A stretch of 64,000 nucleotides of DNA, taken from positions 32,485 to 96,484 of the forward strand of contig LLCB01000230.1 of the NCBI GenBank assembly GCA_001414345.1, read 5' to 3'. The stretch comes from Hymenoscyphus infarciens. Its lineage: Eukaryota; Ascomycota; Leotiomycetes; Helotiales; Helotiaceae. The translations under genes were made by a program, and so were the position numbers. This document shows, in pieces, positions 33,734 through 45,400 of this stretch. Each line of letters begins with the position of its first letter. The first letter of the stretch is position 1. The notes under the pieces are model-generated. The model did no database searches. It saw only the letters and a list, made by a program, of their open reading frames with translations, and had not been told where the DNA came from.

Positions 33734-35434
33734 ATGGCCGATATTGAGAATGAGCCTCTTCTTGGCACTCATACACCTGTCACTCTTCAGGCGTCCTCAG
33801 CATCTACAACGCGACGGACGGAAGACGATGTTCTGCCAGAAACCGCAACTTTCGGTCGGAATCTTGGGTGGAGTGGTTCTTATATCCTTATCATTTCGCG
33901 AGTTATTGGGTCCGGGATTTTCGCGACACCAGGCTCGGTGACTTCTTCGGTTGGATCGATAGGTCTTTCTCTCGTCCTCTGGGTCGTCGGTGCAATTCTC
34001 GCAGCATGCTCTCTGGCTATATCCCTTGAATTTGGATGTATGCTCCCTCGATCGGGGGGAGATAAAGTATACCTAGAATTCACATACCAACATCCTCGCT
34101 TCCTGGCCAGTACCCTGGTTGCCGCACAAGCCGTATTGCTGGGCTTCACGGCAAGCAATTGTATTGTTTTCGGTCGATATGTTCTCTTCTCTCTAGGATT
34201 AGAAGCCGACGAATGGACTCAGAAAGCTCTAGCGGTGGGGTTGATGACCGGCGTCACGATCATCCACAGCGTCTCGCTGAAATGGGGGATCTGGATCCAA
34301 AATGCGCTTGGATGGGTTAAAGTCTACATTGTTGTTTGTATGGCCGGAGCGGGTCTCTACGTCGTACTCTTCCAGCCACAAAACTCCTTCGGCGAGACAC
34401 CTGGATTCAAGATCTTTGGCTGGGAAGAGCTATGGCGGGATTCTGTTTGGAGCTGGGGTGTCATTCCAACGGCTCTTTTTAAGGTTTTTTATTCCTACGC
34501 GGGCTTGCAGAATGTCAATAATGTTCTGAATGAAGTCAAGAATCCGGTCAAGACTTTGAAAAGTGTTGCTCCGGTGGCTTTACTTACAGCTGTTGGATTG
34601 TATTTGTTGGTTAATGTTGCTTATTTTATGGTTATTCCTATTGATGAGATTAAGAACAGTGGGGAGTTGGTAGCTGGATTGTTTTTTGAGAGGGTCTTTG
34701 GTGAGAGTTTTGGAAGATCGGTGTTACCACTGGCCATTGCTGTTTCGGCTGTGGGCAATGTTATGGTTGTTACTTTTGCTTATGTATGTATACTCGAAGA
34801 TCTAGAAAGCAGTCAATTTGTAGGAACTAACGAACCACAGGCACGGATAAACCAAGAAGTCGCACGACAAGGATTTCTTCCCTGGTCGAGTGTTCTGTCC
34901 TCTTCAAAGCCGTTTGGTACCCCATTCGGTGGTCTCATCGTCCATTATATCCCCTCGGTTTTAGTTATTGCACTTCCACCTCCTGGAGATGTTTACGCCT
35001 TCATCCTCGACGTCGAAGGTTATCCAGGTCAATTTGCTGCACTAGCAACTGGAGTAGGCCTATTAATTCTACGAAAAAGACGTCCGGATTTGAAACGACC
35101 ATTCAAAGCTTGGCTTAGTGCTGTTTGGTTACGAATCATAGTCTGCGTGGCTTTAATCTTTGCGCCTTTCTTTAGACCGGAGAATGGGAAGGGGGATGTT
35201 AGTTTCTTTTATGCAACTTATGCAATTGTGGGGATCGCATTGTAAGTCCGATTCTCTTCCGAGCTCCACTGAGATGAAGACTAAACCATCATTAGGATTT
35301 TGTTGACGGTGCTTTATTGGTATGTTTGGTTTGCGGCGTTACCGAGATGGAGAGGGTACCATATTGAGGAAGAGGTTTCGGTATTGGATGATGGGACGAG
35401 TATCACGAAATTGGTTCGTGTTAAGAAGGAGTAG
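33734..35434 (+). CDS. APC-superfamily amino-acid permease, methionine-permease (MUP) like
   Basis: Exons 33734-34783, 34841-35241 and 35296-35434 give about 529 residues. The N-terminus is hydrophilic; TM1 contains the unwound ISRVIGSGIFATPG motif that APC transporters use to bind substrate. A run of about 12 hydrophobic segments follows, with SYAGLQNVNNVLNEVKNPVKTLK (split here as SYAGLQNVNNVL and NEVKNPVKTL) in the TM6-7 loop region, and RRPDLKRPFKAW near TM11. The 57-bp segment 34784-34840 stays open in frame but has GTATGT/CACAG borders and interrupts conserved TVVTFAY-ARxNQExARQG, so I treat it as an intron. Family members import amino acids across the plasma membrane by proton symport. 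The specific substrate is inferred only from resemblance. Confidence 0.88.
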
Positions 35435-38400
35435 AAGGTGCAGAGCTAGATTTTTTTTTTTTCTCCTCTTCAAGACTGTACAACGGCTTCGGTAGCCAAG
35501 CACTAATCCACCCTATTATCAAGCACACTGCAGAAGTCATTAACTCATAATAGTTGTATGCTGGGGAAAGAAACCTGGGAAACCCAGTAACCCGAAAATA
35601 GAAATAACTCTCTTGGTTGTGGGGCCAGGTGTCGAAAAGACCCCCGGTGGCCAAAACAGAGACAAGCTTTTAAGATCCAACGGAAGTGGCGAACGAACTT
35701 GGTGAAGAATCTGGGATTCGTGACGCTTTCATGTATCGCACAGTATTCGCCACGCTCCGGCAAAATTGAAGTTAAATTGTCGGTGCTATAGTTAAGCGAA
35801 TCATACCCCTATCATGATTTTACACCGACCAATCATATATCCTCAATAGAGTCGCATATGTCTCATATTAGTCATGCGAGTAATGCCATTAGCAGCGCGA
35901 TTCCCATCAAAGAACTCAATAAATGCAGTTATATCTACTAGACTAAGAAGCTGAAGTTTCAAGAAGAGAAACAAAAAAGATTCTTAGACCCTATGAGAAT
36001 AAAGCGCAGGGGATAAAAATGGACTATTTGGGTCAGGTCGGCAGAGGACAATTCTCTTATTCAAGAAGAGCACGCATCATCACCTAAGCTTGCCGTGTTT
36101 AAACGCCACTGCTAAAAAAAAAACGAGTGGAAAAAGCAAAGCAAAGGAATAGTTACCATTACTATCACACTACTTGACAACAATAATAGTGCTCCTATTG
36201 TTATATTTTGCATTCTAGCTTAAGAGACCTGTTTTTTTCCTCTTAGACCACGTCTACTAACTTAGCTTGTATTTAAACTATACCCCTTCCTCTCTCTCTC
36301 CTAGTAAGTTATATTATTAAAGAAAAAACCAAGGAATAAGACGCTAGTCTTGGGTGAGGTTTTAGCGACTGGCATATGAGTTTGGACCTCCTCTAGGCGT
36401 CTAGTCTAAAAATTTGGTGTTTGGGGGTTTTCATTATCTTTAGGCTTCCTAGAATAACTTTCTAGCTTTGTTAAAGTGTGGTTTATTTTAGCATAAAGAG
36501 AGGCATGAGAACTTTCATCATGTTTTCTGAAAAAGCGTACGAGTAGTAAGAAGTGAGAAAATAGAGAAAGGAAAACTGTGGAATTCCAAGTTGGGTTTGG
36601 ATGCTAGCGCTAGCGTTGAAGAAAAGAAATAGGATAAGAATATGCAATTTTCGCGGATGAATATGAAAATCGGGGCTATTCCTAGGTAAGCTGTAATTTG
36701 TAAACAACTGGAGTTTTGGGAGTTGTAGCTATTTGTAGGCAACTTAACAGCGGAGCTTTCTAGAAGCAGGACTATAAATAGGCAATTCTAGAAATAATTA
36801 GTTCGTTCTTTGTATTATTTTCTATATCGCGATTTATTTCTGTAAATTATACTTCTAGGTAAAAGGCGCTGTCTTTTTCGGTTTTACTAGTGCTATTTGG
36901 GATATCCCTGGAACTATTTTTCTAAAAGGTTGAATAAATTAGAAATATATTCTTATTATTCTTTTAGACAATTTCAGTGGATGGACTAGATTGCTTGTTA
37001 ACAATATATCGAAAGGGTTTATAGTGAATTGAGGAAGGAGCTTGATAAGCAGGGGGGCTTATATATGTCTTCTCTCTCGTGCTAAGTAATCCTCTATTCT
37101 ATTAACACTACTTCCTTGCGCTTTTGATATTTTATTAAGCTCTTTTTTGATAATACCCACGTACCCCTTCGTAATAATAAAAATAGGAGAGAGGGTGTTT
37201 TCCGCTTTCTTCAGATTGCATTGGTAGCTGCTTCTCTTGATTATTCGGAATAGGTCAAAAGCGAAGATTGCTCACTAGTCACTTTTATGTTTGCTATTTT
37301 TAAGTTTGAGGAAAATATAATTCTACAAAGTGAAATGATGGAAGGCAATGTTACTATTCTTGAACGGGTGTCTGGAGTTAGATAAGATAAGCGGGGACGA
37401 AATGTTATTGGGTTTTTGAGTTTGAACTTGAAATTTAATTATACCAAATTTTAGATGTCATAGAAAAATATTTAGATCCAAGTCATGCGTGACACCAGGG
37501 GTCTAGTAGTTCGTAATGTCTCTCTCCTCTGCTCTTCTTACTGTCCAAGCAGCACCTACAAAACAGGTTCAATCGTGCTAAAAGTTTATTCATTGTGAAG
37601 TATTGCGACAGTTGTAGATGGGCAAGTGGGTTGAGACTAAACTACTATAGTCACAAAAAAAACTCTTGTGTCACTCTGGAGATGAATGCCATTCATTGTA
37701 TTAAAGTATCCCATCCAGACTCGGTATATAAAGACGTGAGATTACATCTAACTTTCTAAAAGAGTAGTACTTCAACCGACGATGGGGTTGATGCTCTATT
37801 CAATATGCCGTTTGCTGAATATAGATTAGACAACTTTATTTAAATTTCTTCTCTAATAATCGTCGGCATAAAAGATGGACATGGTGGATTCATTTCAGTT
37901 ATCAAACAATCTGAAAAAAAAGGAGTAAATACTACAAAACCTCAATTTTGAATGCATCAACTTACTAGCCGCTACCTTAGTCACTCCACTTAGATCAAAA
38001 GCTTAGCCTCATTAAGTGTCTTTAAATGTCTCCACTCCCATTGGCTGGTGTAGGGGTTCCTTTGCCCAATGGGTTTATGCAGCGAGCTTTTCTACCATAC
38101 AATTCCTACTTACTTGACTCGAGGGTCAAGGTGTGAAGGATGTTCAGTATGTGATTTATTTCTAAGTGGAGGACCAATTACATCTGATTCATGTTTATGA
38201 TCACAGAGTTATTTTGTTCAAATAATCACTTACCTTCTAGTCTATTGACACCATGAGAACTGCAGTCTCAGATCAACCTCTTCCTCCGACGACAAGAAAA
38301 TATAAAGCTGTAAATGAAAAAAATAGAGTATAGACAAGTAGCCCAAAAAAATTCGTCTCATCATACGAAACTTCATCTCAGTAATACTTTCATCTCATGA

Positions 38401-38583
38401 TCGCAAAGATAAAATAATTGCTCCAAGTCGACGAAGGCGACCTAGAATTGTTCCAAGCCCTTGATGATCCGGGCGAGCAAGAAAAACATGAGAATGGGGT
38501 GAGAAGTAGTTTTTGTACACATCTCTCTAGTATTGATACACTTGATATTCCCAACAAATCATACACCCAGCTCATCCATTCCT
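35435..38583. other. 3.1-kb gene-empty region
   Basis: A poly-T run starts at about 35449. The rest is moderately A/T-rich (less than the RIP blocks), with stops in all frames and scattered CA/TG, so it is not strongly RIP-mutated. Overlapping minus-strand frames near 36480-36740 look random. It may contain old transposon debris, but I found no ends or repeats I could defend. Confidence 0.45.
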
Positions 38584-39213
38584 CTACTCCATTGTAACCA
38601 CACCACCCAATGCCTTCAAGGCGGCAACAATCTTCTCGGCTTCCTCCTTTGGCACGCCCTCCTTCATTTGTTTTGGCGCACTCTCGACGAACTTCTTGCT
38701 GTCGACCAAACTCAATCCCAACATGCTCTTGATCTCCTTGATGATCTTTGGCTTGGCCCCGGCCTCGAATGATTCCAGCTTAAGGTTGAATAATGTCTTT
38801 GCTTGCTGTGCTGGTGCAGCTTCCTCTTCCTCTACGGGGGCGGCGGCCGGTGCTGCTGGACCGGCAGCGAAGCCTCCCATTGGCATGTCAGGAATGTTGA
38901 GTCGTGACTGGTGGATGAAGAATTAGCAGAGCCCTGACTCCTTGGTTGCCCCCTTCCCCTAGAAGCATCCCATTGCAAGTTTCCTCACCTTTAAGCTTGC
39001 CACTAAATCAGCAGTCTCCAGCAGAGTCAACTGACTGATCTGGTCCACAATCCCTGAAATCTTTGGGTTCGCAACGGCCTCCGTTGACGCCCATCTTCGT
39101 GTAGGAGCTGGATTCCTTCGTTGTGCTAGACATGTCGTTGAGGCTCGGATGGTGGAGGAGGAGCGGAGGGTACGCGCGCAGCTTCTTGCTGCTTGTTGGT
39201 ATGAGAGGGACAT
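38584..39213 (-). CDS. MRPL12: Mitochondrial large-subunit ribosomal protein bL12m (MRPL12)
   Basis: Exon 1 (39213-38989) and exon 2 (38907-38584) join in phase 0 to 182 residues. The first ~50 residues are rich in S, R, T and A without acids, as in a mitochondrial presequence, ending near RRWAST. The N-terminal domain reads SGIVDQISQLTLLETADLVASLKSRL, which dimerises and binds L10 in relatives (given here as NPKISGIVDQISQLTLLE). An alanine/proline-rich hinge with EEEEAAP follows. The C-terminal domain has LFNLKLESFEAGAKPKIIK, GLSLVDSKKFVESAPKQMK and KEEAEKIVAALKALGG, matching bacterial L7/L12. The intron is 81 bp. L12 forms the stalk that recruits translation GTPases. It is divergent from MDN1. 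Confidence 0.95.
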
Positions 39214-39410
39214 GGTGGGAGGTGGGTGGATTATAAGAGGATGATGGATTGGGGATGAGACTTGGTGTTGTCGGTATGGATTTGAGAGAGAGCAAAAGTA
39301 ATAAAGTGGGTCCTTCCGGAGACCCACTTTAAATTGAGCTTCGACAACTTTTTTCTCTCCAGAAATCCTTATCGAGCATCAATATCTGCGAATTTCCTGG
39401 TCATCACAGA
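39214..39410. promoter_or_regulatory. Shared divergent promoter of MRPL12 and MDN1 with an 11-bp inverted repeat
   Basis: Only 197 bp separates the two start codons. TAAAGTGGGTC (39302-39312) and GACCCACTTTA (39321-39331) are perfect complements around the 8-bp spacer CTTCCGGA, which itself contains the palindrome TCCGGA. The symmetry suits a dimeric regulator reading both directions, or simply a hairpin in the 5' leader of MRPL12. The function is inference. Confidence 0.6.
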
Positions 39411-42400
39411 ATGGATCTCGACACTCGCGAAAATGGGCAAAACGCTGTTCCCGAAGTCCCGAGTAGCTTCGAGGACCTGCCCGAAGAATTACTCCAAGTC
39501 ATGCGCCTCCAAACCTCCCCCAAATTCCTCGACTCTCTCGCCGCCGCCGCGCTCGACCCAAAACTCACAATACCACTCTTTACTCGATTCCAATCTGTTT
39601 TCGCAGATACTTGCGCAAGATGGGTCTTTGCCGAAACTCTAGGGCAAGACGGTCCTGTTGTAATAAATGCGATTGCACGAATTTTACCTCTTGCGCCTCA
39701 CCTATCGATTTATCTCGAAAATTACTTGACGAAAACCCCACGAAGTCAAGATACCCCGCCTTTACAATCACGAATACAATGCATATGGACTGAGAAGGAT
39801 TTGGCAACATATGGCACCATTGAACTTCAAAGAACTCTTCTGGCAATTTTCAGGCTGTTGAATTTCGACAAGTGTACCTTTTCTCCCACCATATCTGGCG
39901 CAACAGTACAATCGCTGTTCCGGCACGAAGATAGAACGGCTCGATATCTTGCGATCCGAATCTTTTGCCAGAACCTCTCCGCCTCGGACTCCAAGTTGGA
40001 AGCCTTAATAAAGGAACATTTGGGAGAGGATGCTGTTCTTGGGGACTTTGACGGCCGGCAGGTCGACTTTGGCTTTTTGAGTCTCTTTGAGGAGGAGAGA
40101 TTGGAAAATGCCCGCAAATCTCTGCAACAATTTCAGAATGAGGGCAAATATAGTGCTTCGAAGGTGAACCTGGAAGGACTTTCTCCATTTACAGTATTAT
40201 GTACAGGCGCATTATTACCTCGACCTAATGGCCCTCCTCCTCGACTATCTTCTCTTGTGCAGACATCAACGACTGCCGGAAATATGGAGACGTTCGCAAA
40301 ATCCTTACTCTCGTCTTCACCTGTTCTCCTTCACGGACTCGCTGGTTCGGGCAAAACATCTATGGTTAATGACTTTGCTAGAGAATTGGGTGTAAAATCG
40401 AATATGGTATCGCTCCACCTAAACGAGCAGACAGATGCGAAAATGCTCATCGGGATGTATGCGTCAGGTTCAACACCAGGCTCATTTACTTGGCGGGCGG
40501 GAGTCTTAACTACTGCTGTACGCGAAGGTCGCTGGGTATTTATTGAGGATCTCGACAGAGCCCCGAATGAGGTTATCAGTGTTATTCTTCCCCTTATTGA
40601 GCGCGGAGAACTACTTATCCCAAGTCGCGGCGAAACAATCAAAGCCGGTCGCGGATTCAAACTTCTTGCCAGCATCAGAACATCGTTGAGTGTAACGGGC
40701 AAAGAGAACCCTCCTGCACTGCACATGCTGGGGTCGAGATTGTGGCAGCGAGTCCCCGTCCAAATGCCCACGCAAGAAGAGTTCCGACAGATCATTCAGG
40801 GCACCTATCCTATCTTACACAAATTTCTCCCGGGTATCATCAATGTATACGAACGACTCTATTCATTGTCCCACAAACCATCTTTTGCGTCCCGAAGTCG
40901 AACATCTCTGGGGCGCCCGATTAGTCCTCGAGATCTTCTAAAGTGGTGTCGGCGATTGGATGGAATTCTCACTGCAGCAGGCTCGAAAACTGGCGACGAA
41001 CCAATCACCGAGACCACCAAATATGAGATGTTTCTCGAGGCGACCGATTGTTTTGCAGGGAGCCTGCAAACTGAGGACACGCGAAAAACAATTATCTCGT
41101 CCATCGCTGAAGAGATGCACATTGATCCGCAGCGAGTTGAACATTTCCTGACTGCGCATGTCCCACGATACGAAGACACGGAGTCTCATTTGACCATTGG
41201 AAGAGTCCGGTTGTCGAAGCGACGTGCTGGTCGTATTATCAAGACTACAAAAAAATCGAGGCCTTTTGCAAATACCACCCATGCCAAGAGATTATTGGAA
41301 CAGGTGGGAGTGGCAGTAAAAATGGCCGAGCCAGTTTTGCTCGTTGGTGAGACTGGCATTGGAAAGACGACCGTAGTACAGCAATTGGCCGACTCTTTAG
41401 GATTCAATCTCACGGCCGTCAATTTGTCCCAACAAAGTGAAATTGGTGATCTACTTGGCGGCTTCAAACCAGTCAACGTCAGAAGTCTTGCTATTCCACT
41501 TAAAGATGAATTTGATGAACTGTTTGCGGCAACAGGCATATCTGCATCCAAGAACCAAAAATATATTGAACAGCTAGGAAAAACCATCGCCAGAAGCCAG
41601 TGGAGCAAAGCCTTGAAACTTTGGCGAGAGGCCCCAAAGATGTTCGACAAAATAGTCTCCGAGCTGAAAAAGAGAGAATCAAATCCACGGCCAGACTCAG
41701 AGCAGCCAATGAAACGACGGAAGACAGAGTCAAGACTTCAATCATTAGTGAACCTTAAACCAAGATGGGAACGTTTTTCTGAAAGCCTAAACCAATTTGA
41801 TGTACAGCTTTCGGGTGGTTCAAAGGGCTTTGCGTTTACATTTATTGAGGGCAATATTGTCAAGGCAGCTCGTAACGGAGACTGGGTTTTGCTTGACGAG
41901 ATAAATCTTGCATCGCCCGATACCCTTGAGAGCATAGCAGATCTTCTGCATAGTGGCTCCGGTGCCGCGCCATCAATCTTATTGTCGGAGACTGGAGAGA
42001 TTGAAAGAGTTCGCGCACATCCCAACTTTCGGATATTTGGTGCTATGAACCCGGCTACCGATGTTGGAAAGCGAGATTTACCTATGGGATTGCGATCACG
42101 CTTCACCGAACTCTACGTTGATAGTCCTGATAGAAATCTTGATGATCTACTTGGTGTGATCAATGCCTACCTCAAAGGCACAAGCAGCAATGACGAACGA
42201 GCAGCTCATGATGTGGCGCGACTGTACCTCAACACTAAGCGTCTGGCCGACGAGAAACGACTGGTAGATGGGGCCAATCAAGTTCCACATTTCAGTTTGC
42301 GAACCTTGACTCGAGTTTTGAGCTATGTCACGGAAATTGCTCCATCGTATGGTCTCCGACGAGCGCTGTATGAGGGTTATGCCATGGGATTCTTGACTTT

Positions 42401-45400
42401 GCTTAACAGAGATTCGGAAAAGATGCTCATGCCTTTAATAAACCACCATTTACTCGACAGCCATGGAAACCCACAGTCTTTACTTTGCCAAACTCCACGC
42501 CACCCAGATGATGGAAAACAATACGTTCGTTTCATGAACAAGAAACGAGATCGCCAGTATTGGATGCTACAAGGTTCAGAAGAACCACAAGAGCAACCTC
42601 ACTACATCATCACACCATTTGTTGAGCGGAATATGCTCAACTTGGTTCGCGCAACATCCACTCGGCGATTCCCTGTCCTTGTCCAAGGCCCTACTTCATC
42701 TGGAAAAACAAGTATGATTGAATACCTCGCAAAATTCAGTGGAAACAAATTTGTCCGAATCAACAACCACGAGCACACGGATCTACAAGAGTACCTGGGA
42801 ACTTATGTATCTGGCTCAGATGGCCAACTCCGATTCCAGGAAGGTCTTTTGGTACAGGCTCTCCGACAAGGTCACTGGATTGTTCTCGACGAATTGAATT
42901 TGGCTCCGACGGATGTTCTTGAAGCCTTGAATCGACTACTGGATGATAACCGTGAGCTTCTGATTCCAGAAACCCAGGAAATTGTGCGACCTCATGACAA
43001 TTTCATGCTATTTGCTACTCAGAACCCTCCAGGATTATACGGTGGCCGAAAAACACTGTCACGTGCCTTCAGAAATCGATTTCTGGAGCTTCACTTTGAC
43101 GATATCCCCGAGGATGAGCTTGATTTTATTCTTGAGAAGCGTAGTCAGAAAGTTGCCCCATCTGATTGCCGAAGAATTGTTACCGTGTATAAGGAGCTTT
43201 CAAGATTACGTCAAACCAATCGCCTTTTTGAACAGAAAGACAGCTTCGCAACGCTGAGAGATCTTTTCCGATGGGCCCTCAGAGATGCCGACAACAGAGA
43301 ACAGCTTGCCGCCAATGGTTACATGCTACTTGCAGAACGAGTTCGAAACCCGGAAGAGAGAATTGCAGTGAAAGAGATCATCGAGAGAGTGATGAAAGTC
43401 AAGTTGGATCCTGCTGTCCTTTACGATGTGAACCTGTCGCCTGAGATCAAATCTTATGACGCCACTGCTAATTCCCAGGGTGTGGTTTGGACCCAAGCAA
43501 TGCGTAGACTGTATGTTCTCGTCGCTCATGCGCTCCGAAATAATGAGCCTGTTCTCCTGGTTGGTGAAACAGGTTGTGGAAAGACAACTGTATGCCAGAT
43601 GCTCGCAGACGCCTTTCAAAAAGATTTGAATATCGTTAATGCTCATCAAAACACCGAGACTGGGGATCTTATTGGTGCTCAGAGACCTGTCCGCAATCGC
43701 GCTACTGCACTCGAGCAGTTGAAAACCCATCTCATCTCGGCTTTCAGCAAACTTGGCCAACAGGCTGGACCTAATATAGATCTCGACGAACTACTTGCGA
43801 CATATCTGTCGTTGTCCGACTCAGAACTTGCCAAAGTACCAAATGAGTTGCAACTTTTGATTGCCAACCACCAAGCCAAAGCCAAATCTCTCTTCGAATG
43901 GTCGGATGGTAGTCTTGTCCAGGCGATGAGAGAAGGTCAGCTATTCTTACTTGATGAAATCTCACTCGCAGACGACTCGGTTCTAGAGCGCCTCAACTCT
44001 GTCCTAGAACCCCAGCGATCAATCTTACTCGCCGAGAAAGGCGTCGACGACTCCTTCGTTGTGGCTGCCGAGGGATTTCAATTTTTTGCAACAATGAACC
44101 CAGGTGGTGATTATGGTAAACGGGAATTGTCACCTGCATTGCGGAACCGATTTACTGAGATTTGGGTGCCTTCGCTCTCCGAACACGAAGATGTTCTACA
44201 AATTGTTGAAACCAAATTGTCGGAGAAATTTAAGCCATTCGCAAAGTCAATTGTTCTGTTTTCAGAATGGTTCGGCCAAAACTTCAGATCTACTTCCTCT
44301 ACCTCAATTTCCGTTCGAGATATCTTGGCATGGGTCAAGTTTATGAATGGCAGCACATCTTCCGATCCCCATTTCGCAGTCCTTCATGGCGCGGCGATGG
44401 TCTACATAGACACTCTGGGAGCCAATCCTGCCGCTTTATTAGCAATCACCCCTGATAGTATCCGGGAGGAAAGAGCCAAATGCGTTGCCAAACTTGGGGA
44501 GCTTTTGAATACGGATTTGAACGCCATCTACTCGAAAGATGTGTTGCTGGCGAATGGAGCTGATTCAATGAGCATTGGAGATTTTGGAATTGCGAAACGG
44601 GCTGGTTCTGATCTCGACCCAGCATTCGCTTTCCATGCCCCGACCACCAAAATGAATGCGATGAGGGTGGTCCGTGCACTCCAGGTCCAGAAACCTATCC
44701 TCATCGAAGGCAGCCCTGGTGTTGGGAAAACCACTTTGATTGCCGCTCTTGCTCGCGCATGCAACATGCCCCTCACTCGAATCAATTTGTCAGAACAAAC
44801 CGATCTCATGGATCTGTTTGGCTCTGACGTTCCTGTGGAAGGCGCCGAGGCTGGACATTTTGCTTGGCGTGATGCGCCATTCCTGCAGGCCATGCAGAAA
44901 GGAGAATGGGTTCTTCTTGATGAGATGAATCTCGCATCCCAATCGGTTCTCGAGGGCTTGAATGCATGTCTTGATCATCGTGGGGAAGTCTACATCTCCG
45001 AGTTGGATCAGTCCTTTAAATGCCATCCAAACTTTTCGGTTTTCGCGGCCCAAAATCCGCATCACCAAGGTGGCGGTAGAAAGGGACTACCGGCTTCTTT
45101 TGTTAACCGATTTACTGTTGTATATGCTGATGTATTTAGAAACGACGATCTTGAACTAATATGTAGGCACAACTTCCCTCAAATGCCAGAAGAAGTTGTT
45201 CTCACTATTATAAACTTTGTTTCTCGACTAGAACATGAAGTTGTTCACCGACGTGCTTTCGGTTCTCAAGGAGGGCCATGGGAATTCAACTTGCGTGACA
45301 TTCTCCGCTGGCTACAGCTTCTATCCTCCTCTGCGCCACTTCTTGCTGCAGCAGTGCCTGCCGACTTCCTCAGCTTAATTTTCCGGCAACGATTCAGATC

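Noticed and set aside
34784..34840. Reading the 57-bp in-frame segment of the permease as coding
   Set aside because: It has a GTATGT donor, a CACAG acceptor and a charged sequence in the middle of a conserved transporter region, so it is treated as an intron.
37560..37600. Possible tRNA B-box (GGTTCAATC)
   Set aside because: No matching A-box or cloverleaf arms could be built around it. No tRNA or rRNA gene was recognised anywhere in the window.
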